In this document: positions 1 through 6,110 of the stretch, in pieces
Layout: each line of letters opens with the position of its first letter
Numbering within the stretch: position 1 is the first letter of the stretch
Notes under the pieces: model-generated
Told to the model about the DNA's origin: nothing
The model's input: the letters and a program-made list of their open reading frames with translations, nothing else
Databases searched by the model: none
NCBI GenBank assembly: GCA_947483455.1
Contig: CANKNK010000026.1
Coordinates: 1 to 10,890, forward strand
Origin: Comamonadaceae bacterium
GTDB lineage: Bacteria; Pseudomonadota; Gammaproteobacteria; Burkholderiales; Burkholderiaceae_C
Direction of reading: 5' to 3'
DNA: 10,890 nt
Position numbers and translations under genes: made by a program

Positions 1-530
1 AACACATCCGCCGAAGCAATGCTGGCAGCCAGTAAATCGGTGCCCTTTTTCTGCATCGCAACGCAGGCACCGACCAAGGCCCAAACATCGCGCCCAGCGG
101 CTTCCAGGCGGCCCAAGTAGGGCGCTACGAAATGTGCACCTTGTTGTTGGGACCAGAGCAATTGCACCGGGTTGGCAACACCGGTAATCAAAAGGCCCAA
201 GCCGCGTGCCCGCACTGCCGCCATCAGCGCTGCCCAGTCGGCGTGGCAGGGCAATTTCATGGTCAGCGCTACACCTGAATCAGTGCTTTGTTTCTGCAAG
301 ACGTCCATCCAAGCGTGCGCCTCCCGCAAATCCGCGCGCGGCAATTGCAGCATGAGCGCCCGCAGCCCGGCGTCCGCTGCCTGACCCAGCAGGCGCTGGT
401 AGGTGGGCAAGGTCACTGACAGACCGGCACGGTGGACCAAGCTCGGGTTGGTGGTAGCCCCGGCAATTTCCGGGCATCCGGCAGGCAACTGCCAGTGGCG
501 ATGGTCAGCAGAATCAATAAACAGCTTCAT
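1..530 (-). CDS. Small transaldolase / fructose-6-phosphate aldolase-like enzyme (3' end cut by window edge)
   Basis: The reading frame opens with ATG at 530 and stays open to position 1, giving the first 176 residues of a protein that in this family is about 210-220 long. It is a class I aldolase of the transaldolase/FSA family, which forms a Schiff base with a ketose phosphate. Visible landmarks are Asp6, the TTNPS motif at 26-30, Gln62, the Schiff-base lysine Lys92 (TMKLP), Thr116, the VAPYLGR block at 135-141 and LAAS at 167-170. These line up in order with E. coli FSA residues D6, T26, N28, Q59, K85, T109, A129/Y131/R134 and S166. Tyr138 is the FSA-type residue; classical transaldolases have Phe there. 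The start overlaps the stop of the ROK gene as ATGA, implying translational coupling. The family call is secure; aldolase versus transaldolase activity, and the substrate, are inference. Confidence 0.9.
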   Translation of the reverse strand, partial: MKLFIDSADHRHWQLPAGCPEIAGATTNPSLVHRAGLSVTLPTYQRLLGQAADAGLRALMLQLPRADLREAHAWMDVLQKQSTDSGVALTMKLPCHADWAALMAAVRARGLGLLITGVANPVQLLWSQQQGAHFVAPYLGRLEAAGRDVWALVGACVAMQKKGTDLLAASIASADV

Positions 531-1795
531 ACCGTGTCCCGCTTGAGAAAAATATCTTTATCCGGGAAAAACTGGCTGTGCAGGGGTAGCAAGGCGCCAC
601 CCAGCGCGCGCGCATAGCTGCCGATGTGGCCCATTAGCAACTGCGGCTGGTACATGCCGTCAAACGCGTAATTGGCCAGTCCCGCCTGGGTGCGCTCCAA
701 TAGCGCTTGCATCAGCGGCGGCGCTAGCGCGCCGTCCAGTACGACAGCATCCAGGTCCAGCAGGGCCGCTGCGCTGGTAATCGTCATGGCCAAGGCGCTG
801 GCGCTTTGCGCGAGCCAGGGCTCGGTGTAGGCGGCGTATGCGCTGTCCATGATGGAGGGGTTGTGCAAGAGTAAGGGGTCGTGCCCCGCTTGCAGCAGGC
901 TTTGCTCCAGCTGCCACCCCGAGGCCATTTGCAAAAGCTGGAGTGGTCGCCCTGGGTGCGATAGGTCTGAGCCCTGTCCGAGCGCGACCGGCAAGGAGCC
1001 TATGGCCCCCGCATTGCCATGCTCACCGCCCATGATGTGGCCCGCCAGCACCAGCGCGCCACCAATAAATGTTCCGGCATAGATGTACAAAAAACTACTG
1101 ACGCTTTGGCCGTGGCCTTGCAACAGTTCGGCCACGCAGGCTGCGGTCGTGTCTTTAGCAAAGTCCACTGGCAATTCGGTATGCGCCTGCACCCGGGCAT
1201 GCAAGTCCACATGCTCCCAGCGTGCCAGGGCTTGCGCGGCCTGCCCGCCCAGCACATCTGCCCATTGGTGCAAAAACAGGGGGGCGGCCAAGCCAATGCC
1301 GACGACGCGGCTCCAGGCCTCACCAAGGCGCTGCTGGAGTGTGTCCAGTCCCTGCACGATTTGCGGGATCAGCAAATCGGGGTCAGGGTATTCATAGCGG
1401 TAATCTAGGCGTTCCACCATGGCTCCGCAAAAATCGACCACCACCAATTGCAGGCTGCGTCGCCCGAGTTGCACGCCAATGCTGTATGCCCCTTGGGGGT
1501 TGAGTGACAGGGGCACCGAGGGTTGGCCGATCCGGCCGCGTACCCGGTCTTGTTTGATCAAGAGGCCATCCTCCAGAAGACGTCCCACGATGATGGCCAC
1601 CGTCTGGCTTGATAAATGTGTCATGCGCGCCAAGTCGGCCTTGGCAATAGCGCCATGATGCCGAATGGCTTGCAAGACAATGCGCTCATTGAACTGACGC
1701 ATACCCACATGGTTAGACCCACGCATGCGGCGCGTGTCGCCATTACCCGAAGTCTCGGGTGCTGGGGGGGTAGTTTCCAGTTCGTCGTACGCCAT
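527..1795 (-). CDS. ROK-family transcriptional regulator (probable repressor of the sugar locus)
   Basis: This is a 422-residue protein with an N-terminal winged helix-turn-helix at about residues 33-85 (AKADLARMTHLSSQTV as the HTH core, GRIGQPS as the wing), then a ROK sugar-kinase-like fold. ROK features include VGIGLAAP near 165-172, KDTTAACVAE at 214-223 where kinases carry the catalytic Asp, and the glycine-rich GEHGNAGAIG at 257-266. The CxCGxxGCxE zinc cluster of NagC/Mlc-type members is absent; the segment reads GSLPVALGQG instead. ROK regulators of this kind bind a sugar or sugar phosphate and leave their operator. It sits between fucU (6 bases upstream) and the aldolase gene (ATGA overlap), so it is probably autoregulated with the operon. 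No strong Shine-Dalgarno precedes the ATG at 1795. A second ATG at codon 24, still before the HTH, is an alternative start. Confidence 0.92.
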   Translation of the reverse strand: MAYDELETTPPAPETSGNGDTRRMRGSNHVGMRQFNERIVLQAIRHHGAIAKADLARMTHLSSQTVAIIVGRLLEDGLLIKQDRVRGRIGQPSVPLSLNPQGAYSIGVQLGRRSLQLVVVDFCGAMVERLDYRYEYPDPDLLIPQIVQGLDTLQQRLGEAWSRVVGIGLAAPLFLHQWADVLGGQAAQALARWEHVDLHARVQAHTELPVDFAKDTTAACVAELLQGHGQSVSSFLYIYAGTFIGGALVLAGHIMGGEHGNAGAIGSLPVALGQGSDLSHPGRPLQLLQMASGWQLEQSLLQAGHDPLLLHNPSIMDSAYAAYTEPWLAQSASALAMTITSAAALLDLDAVVLDGALAPPLMQALLERTQAGLANYAFDGMYQPQLLMGHIGSYARALGGALLPLHSQFFPDKDIFLKRDTV

Positions 1796-1801
1796 GTAAG
1801 C

Positions 1802-2242
1802 CTAGGGAAGTATCACGCCCTTGCAGAATAAAGCATTGCCATAGGCCGTGACCTCCCCGCTTTGCACAATCAGGCTGGCGTCTTTGGCCCGTTCATAAAA
1901 ATCAAAGCGCTCCAGCGCTTGCACGGCGGTCGGCTTGCCCATGGCCTGGGCAACCAGCACTGCAAGGGCTTCTTGGGCCGCTGTGCGGTATCCGGCGGGG
2001 CTGTGACAAACCTGCATATAGGCGGCCGGCGGATCGACGTCGACTGCCAGTGGAAATACCGACAAAACCGCGCGACTAACCCGCTCCAGGCTGTGGCCCG
2101 GTAGCCGCACGACCGGGCGACCCTGGGCTAGTAAATCGGCCGTGAAGTTGGCGTCCACGACGGCCACCCATTCGCCATGTCCCATAGCGCATAGGTGCAT
2201 CAACAGCTCGGGCGTAAGCAGAGGGTCGATACCGATCAGCAT
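1802..2242 (-). CDS. fucU: FucU/RbsD-family sugar mutarotase
   Basis: The 146-residue protein has the usual size for this family (about 140) and matches FucU along its length. It opens with an MLIGIDPLLTPELL segment, followed by the catalytic MGHG with His22, and DANF with Asp30. The C-terminal part carries RFDFYERAK (112-120) and the AYGN motif (133-136) ending in KGVI. Family members interconvert alpha and beta anomers, or pyranose and furanose forms, of monosaccharides such as L-fucose (FucU) or D-ribose (RbsD) in the cytoplasm, supplying the form the next enzyme needs. The start codon overlaps the ABC ATPase stop by seven bases (ATGCTGA), so its translation probably depends on that gene. 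It resembles FucU more than RbsD, but the actual sugar is unknown. No fucose isomerase or fuculokinase is seen here, so L-fucose itself is not implied. Confidence 0.88.
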   Translation of the reverse strand: MLIGIDPLLTPELLMHLCAMGHGEWVAVVDANFTADLLAQGRPVVRLPGHSLERVSRAVLSVFPLAVDVDPPAAYMQVCHSPAGYRTAAQEALAVLVAQAMGKPTAVQALERFDFYERAKDASLIVQSGEVTAYGNALFCKGVILP

Positions 2243-3021
2243 GTCGCGGCCTGCGCTGGCAGTTGCGCCGGGTCGATGGCGCCAGTGATCAAGCCCACAA
2301 TTTCCTGGGGCGTGGTCTGGGATCTAAGTCGGTTGCAAATAATGCGCCCTTGGCGGAACACCCAAATGCGGTCGACCAGATCAAACACCTGGCGCAGGTT
2401 GTGGCTGATGAGGATCAAAGGCACGCTACGCGCCTTCAAGCCACGAATAATTTCTTCCACCCGCGCCGTCTCTTGCACCCCCAGAGCGGCAGTAGGCTCG
2501 TCCAGGATGATCAGTTTTTTGGCAAATCCGGCCGCTCGGGCGATGGCTACGCACTGGCGCTGGCCGCCGGACATGCCGCGCAGCGTTTCGGACATGTCTT
2601 GAATCCGCACGCCGGTGGTGGCGAGCATCTGCGCCGATTGCTCGCGCATGGCTTGGTGGTTCAGCACCGACAGCGGCCCCAGGTTCCAACGGGTGATTTC
2701 GCGGCCCAAAAATATATTGGATGGCACGTCCAAGTCCTCGGCAAGCGCCAGGGTTTGGTAAACCGTCTCGATGCCTTGTTCGCGCGCATCGAGCGGCGAG
2801 GCGAAGTGCATAGCGCGTCCGTCCAGGGCGATTTGCCCGTCGCTGGGCTGCTCGACACCGGTAATCAGGCGCACAAATGTGCTTTTGCCCGCGCCGTTGT
2901 CGCCGACGATGGCTGCGTGCTCGCCCGGGGCGAGGGAAAAATGGGCATCGGTGAGCGCTTGCACACCGCCGTAATGGCGCGTCAGGCCGCTAATTTGCAG
3001 CACAGGGGTGGAGGTAGTCAT
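2236..3021 (-). CDS. Sugar ABC transporter ATP-binding protein (single nucleotide-binding domain, FrcA-like)
   Basis: This 261-residue protein is a single complete ABC ATPase domain. Walker A is GDNGAGKST at 40-48, the Q-loop is Gln89 in VYQTLAL, the signature is MSGGQRQ at 150-156, Walker B is LIILDEP at 170-176 and the switch histidine is His207 in ISHN. It is about half the length of RbsA/XylG/MglA, which carry two such domains, and matches the single-domain FrcA type, which would act as a homodimer. The VYQTLALAEDLDVPSNIFLGRE segment style is typical of monosaccharide (CUT2) importers. It should energise the permease encoded on the opposite strand at 4171-5115, since no other permease is visible. 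It is the first gene of the leftward operon. The signature has Met in place of the usual Leu. The ATG at 3021 lacks a clear Shine-Dalgarno. Confidence 0.93.
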   Translation of the reverse strand: MTTSTPVLQISGLTRHYGGVQALTDAHFSLAPGEHAAIVGDNGAGKSTFVRLITGVEQPSDGQIALDGRAMHFASPLDAREQGIETVYQTLALAEDLDVPSNIFLGREITRWNLGPLSVLNHQAMREQSAQMLATTGVRIQDMSETLRGMSGGQRQCVAIARAAGFAKKLIILDEPTAALGVQETARVEEIIRGLKARSVPLILISHNLRQVFDLVDRIWVFRQGRIICNRLRSQTTPQEIVGLITGAIDPAQLPAQAATC

Positions 3022-3078
3022 GGCAGTCTGTATGGATGGAATCCGGTAAGCATGCCAGATTTATGGGGTATCGGGTAT

Positions 3079-3092
3079 TAGTAAAACTACTA
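3079..3092. promoter_or_regulatory. Inverted repeat, candidate ROK operator
   Basis: The sequence is TAGTA, a four-base spacer AAAC, then TACTA: a perfect five-base dyad in an AT-rich stretch of the divergent promoter region. A second partial dyad (ACTA-N8-TAGT, 3089-3104) shares its right arm. ROK repressors bind AT-rich dyads as dimers or tetramers, so this is the best operator candidate here; no binding evidence is available from sequence alone. Confidence 0.45.
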
Positions 3093-3094
3093 GG

Positions 3095-3122
3095 TTTATT
3101 TAGTCTGATTTTGCGGTGTAAT
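3095..3122 (+). promoter_or_regulatory. Possible sigma70-type promoter for the binding-protein operon
   Basis: TGTAAT at 3117-3122 matches the -10 consensus at five of six positions. A weak -35 candidate, TTTATT (3095-3100), lies 16 bases upstream and matches at three of six. The inverted repeat at 3079-3092 would abut the -35, a reasonable position for repression. The poor -35 keeps this tentative. Confidence 0.3.
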
Positions 3123-3195
3123 TGCGTTTCAGCAGTAGCCTTGGAAGCCAAATGGCCTGTTGAAACCTGGAATTCCTAGCGCTTGAATCTATTTT

Positions 3196-3200
3196 GGAGA
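3196..3200 (+). promoter_or_regulatory. Ribosome binding site of the sugar-binding protein gene
   Basis: GGAGA lies seven bases before the ATG at 3208, by far the best Shine-Dalgarno in the sugar locus. It favours ATG 3208 over the adjacent ATG at 3211. Strong initiation fits a periplasmic binding protein, which is needed in excess over its permease and ATPase. Confidence 0.7.
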
Positions 3201-3207
3201 CACTCTC

Positions 3208-4167
3208 ATGATGCAAAAACGTACTTTCGCTCGCCTGGCCCTGGCCGTGGCGGTCACTTCGCTGTGTGGGCTAGCTCAGGCGGCCGACATCACTGTCGCC
3301 TACATCACCAACGGCAACACCAACGAAGGTTGGACCCTGATAAACGGCGGTGCCAAAAGAGCCGGCGCTGCCGCAGGCGTCAAGTTCATTGAACTGGCGG
3401 CGGAAAAAGGCGAGTTGTCCAAGCAACTGGCGATCGTCGAGGACATGATCACCCGCAAAGTCAATGCCATTGCGATCGCCCCCGTGGACTCGGCCGGTAT
3501 TGCCCCTGCCATTAACAAAGCCCTGGCCGCCGGTATTGCCGTGGTCGCGGTGGACACCGGTATCACTGGCGCCAAGATCACCTCTTATGTGGCCACCGAC
3601 AACATCAAGGCCGCCAATGTGCAAGGCCAATGGGCTGCTGAGCAGATCAAAGACGGTGACACCGTGATTTATGTGACGGGCGACCAAGGCCAAAGCACCG
3701 GTCAGGAGCGCAAGAAAGGCTTTGTCGACGCGCTCAATGCGGTGCGCAAAAACGTCAAGATCGTTGAAGTCGCCACCACCTGGGACCAAACCATGGCCCA
3801 AAACGGCGTCGAAGCCGCCTTGCGCGCCAACGCGGGCGCCAAAGTCATTGCCTGCGCCTGGGACGGCGGCGCGCTGGGTGCGAAAGCGGCATTGATGGCT
3901 GCGGGCAAAAAGCCCGGCGAAGTCAAGATCGCTGGCTTTGACGGCTCACCCGGCGGCCTGGACATGATGAAACAAGGCTGGCAGCAAGCCAACGCCGCAC
4001 AGATGTTGGCCAAAATCGGTCGGGTCGGCGTCGAAACCGCCATCGCAGCTGCCCAAGGCAAGAAGGTCGAAGCGCGCATCGACACGGGCTCTTTCCTGGT
4101 GCTGCCTGCCAATGTGGACGCTTTCGCCAAAGACTCGGGTGTTGGCCAATTCATGAAAGCCAAATAA
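3208..4167 (+). CDS. Periplasmic sugar-binding protein of ABC importer (RbsB/FrcB-like, Peripla_BP_4 type)
   Basis: The 319-residue protein has a Sec signal peptide: a basic start (MMQKRTFAR), a hydrophobic core and an AQA cleavage site at 23-25, so the mature protein begins near residue 26. The mature part has the two-lobed type I periplasmic-binding fold of monosaccharide (CUT2) receptors: a first strand ITVAYITNGNTNEGW, then AIAIAPVDSAGIAPAINKA, VVAVDTG, YVATDN, VIYVTGDQGQSTGQERKKGF and VKIAGFDGSPGGLDMMKQG. It captures sugar in the periplasm and delivers it to the permease three bases downstream. Acidic and aromatic residues that could bind sugar include the VDTG aspartate and the FDG aspartate. 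The ligand (ribose, fructose, mannose, allose or another sugar) cannot be assigned from this. It is first in the rightward operon and has the locus's strongest ribosome site. Confidence 0.93.
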   Translation: MMQKRTFARLALAVAVTSLCGLAQAADITVAYITNGNTNEGWTLINGGAKRAGAAAGVKFIELAAEKGELSKQLAIVEDMITRKVNAIAIAPVDSAGIAPAINKALAAGIAVVAVDTGITGAKITSYVATDNIKAANVQGQWAAEQIKDGDTVIYVTGDQGQSTGQERKKGFVDALNAVRKNVKIVEVATTWDQTMAQNGVEAALRANAGAKVIACAWDGGALGAKAALMAAGKKPGEVKIAGFDGSPGGLDMMKQGWQQANAAQMLAKIGRVGVETAIAAAQGKKVEARIDTGSFLVLPANVDAFAKDSGVGQFMKAK

Positions 4168-4170
4168 GCC

Positions 4171-5115
4171 ATGAAACAGCTCACCCGCCAGGAATGGTAT
4201 GGAGCGCTGGTCGCAGTGCTGGTACTTACTGGCCTGCTCAGCGTGGCCTCGCCGTACTTTTTCACGACGGGCAATCTGTCCAACATTCTGGTGCAGGCTT
4301 CGGTCATCGCCTTGTTGGCGGGTGGGCAAACTTTTGTGATTTTGACTGGCGGCGTTGATTTGGCGGTCGGTGCGCTCACTGCCTTGGCCGGGGCAGTTGC
4401 CGGTTTCATGATGGTCAAGCTAGGTATCTCGCCGATGTGGGCGGTGGCTGCAGCCTTGGGTATTGGCGCGGCAGTGGGGGTATTCAATGGTTACCTGGTT
4501 GCCTTTGTGGGCATTCCAGCGTTTATCGTGACATTGGGCGGGTTGACGCTGTGGCGCGGCCTGGCTTTTGATTTGACCGGTGGCTTTGACAATGCCGGAC
4601 TGCCGGACCCCTTCCCGTTTATAGGCTACGGTGCGTTGGCCGGCATCCCCATGCCCACGGTGCTGACCGGCCTGTACTACCTGCTGATGGCCTTTGTGCT
4701 GTCGAGCACCAAAATCGGCCGCTATGTGTATGCCATGGGCTCTAACGAGATGGGTGCGCGCCAGGTGGGAATCAACATCCGTTGGTACAAGCTCGCCGTG
4801 TACGTGATCTCAGGCCTGAGTTGCGCCCTGGGCGCCTTGGTGCTGATGGCACGCATGGATTCGAGTAGCGGCAAGATGGCCCAGATGTTTGAGTTGGACG
4901 CTATAGCCGCGGTGATTTTGGGCGGCACCTCTTTATTTGGCGGGCGCGGCAGTATTTGGGGCAGCCTATTGGGCGCGGTGCTAATCACCATGATCCGCAA
5001 CGGCATGAACCTCATGGAAATATCGCAGTTCAAGCAAATGATGGCCATCGGCGCGGTGGTCATTTTGGCGGTGTGGATCGACGTGCTCCGGCGCAAACAC
5101 TTGCTCAAAAAATAA
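4171..5115 (+). CDS. Sugar ABC transporter permease (RbsC/FrcC-like, BPD_transp_2)
   Basis: A strongly hydrophobic 314-residue inner-membrane protein, close to the 320-ish length of RbsC-type permeases, which have about ten transmembrane helices. Hydrophobic segments are evident near residues 11-30, 40-60, 63-83, 90-110, 115-130, 163-178, 207-227, 243-252, 263-275 and 290-304. Family hallmarks include ILTGGVDLAVGA at 57-68, the GIPAFIVTLGG segment at 114-124 and, near the C terminus, ELDAIAAVILGG followed by TSLFGGRGS (241-261), the conserved cytoplasmic region that contacts the ATPase. A homodimer would form the pore, driven by the ATPase encoded at 2236-3021. Its ATG follows the binding-protein stop by three bases, so the genes are co-transcribed and probably translationally coupled. 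Confidence 0.93.
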   Translation: MKQLTRQEWYGALVAVLVLTGLLSVASPYFFTTGNLSNILVQASVIALLAGGQTFVILTGGVDLAVGALTALAGAVAGFMMVKLGISPMWAVAAALGIGAAVGVFNGYLVAFVGIPAFIVTLGGLTLWRGLAFDLTGGFDNAGLPDPFPFIGYGALAGIPMPTVLTGLYYLLMAFVLSSTKIGRYVYAMGSNEMGARQVGINIRWYKLAVYVISGLSCALGALVLMARMDSSSGKMAQMFELDAIAAVILGGTSLFGGRGSIWGSLLGAVLITMIRNGMNLMEISQFKQMMAIGAVVILAVWIDVLRRKHLLKK

Positions 5116-5131
5116 TTCTCTGCGCTAGACC

Positions 5132-6088
5132 ATGGCACACGCAAGCCGCATCTACGTTCTAGGCGAGGCCTTGATGGACTGTGTCATGCAGCCGGATGGA
5201 CACTTTTTGCCCTTGCGTGGTGGTAGTCCCTACAACATGGCCCGCGCGGCGTGCCTGCGCGGCGCCTATGTGCGCTACCTCAACCCGCTGTCCAAGGATG
5301 CATTCGGCCGTGAACTAGCGGCGCAATTGCAAGGGGATGGCGTGACTTTGGGCACAGCAGACAGCCAGGCACCCACCTCGCTGGCGCTGGTCCAACTTCA
5401 CCAGGGCCAGCCCAGTTACAGCTTTTACCGGGAAGGCGTCGCCGATAGAGACTACCGTGTGGAGACCATGGCCGCCTTGCTTAGGGACGCAACAGTGGCC
5501 CATGGACCCGGGATATTGAACGTGGGCTCGCTGCTTTTGATTCCTCCAGAAAATGAAAAAGTGCAGGCATTGCTGGAATTGGCGCGCACAATGGGCTGGA
5601 CCATCAGCATGGACATCAATATGCGCCCCCAAGTGGCGCATGATGTGCCGGCCTATGTGCACGCTGTCAAGGCCTTGATGGCGCAGGCCGATTGGCTCAA
5701 AGCCAGTGACGAGGATTTGCAGGTCTTGGGTTGGGCGGCGCCTACGCTGGCCGAAGCGCCGGGCTTGGTGCAAGCACTGCGCAGGCAATGGGCGCCGCGG
5801 GCCAGGCACATCGCCTTGACCTTTGGCGCGCAGGGCGCGTATTTGCATGTGGGCGAAAGTGGCATCGCGATGGCGGCGCCGCGCATTGCCGTGGTCGATA
5901 CCGTAGGCGCGGGTGATACCTTTTGGGGCAATTGCGTGGCCGACTGGGCCATGCAGCCGCAGGCCCCACTACCAACTACTTTGCGCTTGGCGATCCATGC
6001 GGCGGCCATCAATTGCGGCCGCAGCGGATGCCAGCCACCTACATTGCAAGAGACGCAGGCTTTTGTTGCGACCCCAGCTGCACCTTAA
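5132..6088 (+). CDS. PfkB-family carbohydrate kinase (fructokinase-like)
   Basis: A 318-residue ribokinase/PfkB-fold enzyme that phosphorylates a sugar with ATP in the cytoplasm. The N-terminal signature is seen as YVLGEALMD (8-16) and the substrate-binding glycine pair RGGSPYNMARAA (29-40). The middle has DINMRP at 161-166, as in fructokinases. The C-terminal signature DTVGAGDTF at 256-264 contains the catalytic base Asp262 and the anion hole. It lies 16 bases after the permease stop and is the last gene of the rightward operon, so the imported sugar is most likely its substrate. The DxNxRP motif and bacterial fructokinase-like length favour a hexose such as fructose, but 2-keto-3-deoxy sugar, ribose or other specificities in PfkB cannot be excluded. 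No good Shine-Dalgarno is seen, suggesting coupling to the permease gene. Confidence 0.88.
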   Translation: MAHASRIYVLGEALMDCVMQPDGHFLPLRGGSPYNMARAACLRGAYVRYLNPLSKDAFGRELAAQLQGDGVTLGTADSQAPTSLALVQLHQGQPSYSFYREGVADRDYRVETMAALLRDATVAHGPGILNVGSLLLIPPENEKVQALLELARTMGWTISMDINMRPQVAHDVPAYVHAVKALMAQADWLKASDEDLQVLGWAAPTLAEAPGLVQALRRQWAPRARHIALTFGAQGAYLHVGESGIAMAAPRIAVVDTVGAGDTFWGNCVADWAMQPQAPLPTTLRLAIHAAAINCGRSGCQPPTLQETQAFVATPAAP

Positions 6089-6110
6089 GAGCGGTGCGAG
6101 GCAGCGCGGC

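Larger units (their letters stand above)
3022..3207. promoter_or_regulatory. Divergent control region between the two arms of the sugar locus
   Basis: This 186-base non-coding gap separates the leftward ATPase operon from the rightward binding-protein operon, so it must hold promoters for both. It is distinctly AT-richer around 3076-3125 than the flanking genes. It contains a TAGTA-N4-TACTA inverted repeat, an overlapping ACTA-N8-TAGT arrangement (3089-3104), a GGGTAT direct repeat (3066-3071 and 3073-3078) and an 8-base GGAATTCC palindrome (3169-3176). The location and AT-rich dyad suggest the ROK protein's operator, which is inference. No convincing minus-strand promoter pair was found. Confidence 0.7.

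Noticed and set aside
2263..3081. A 272-codon plus-strand open frame opposite the ABC ATPase gene
   Set aside because: The opposite strand encodes all ABC motifs in order; this frame is rich in His, Arg and Gln with no recognisable fold.
3169..3176. GGAATTCC palindrome as a second operator
   Set aside because: The perfect dyad is only eight bases with mismatched flanks and is unrelated to the TAGTA/TACTA repeat; chance is likely.
3702..4487. A 261-codon open frame on the minus strand across the end of the binding-protein gene and the start of the permease gene
   Set aside because: It lies antisense to two well-supported genes, has low-complexity Ala/Pro/Ser/Thr composition typical of a shadow frame in GC-rich DNA, and shows no domain.
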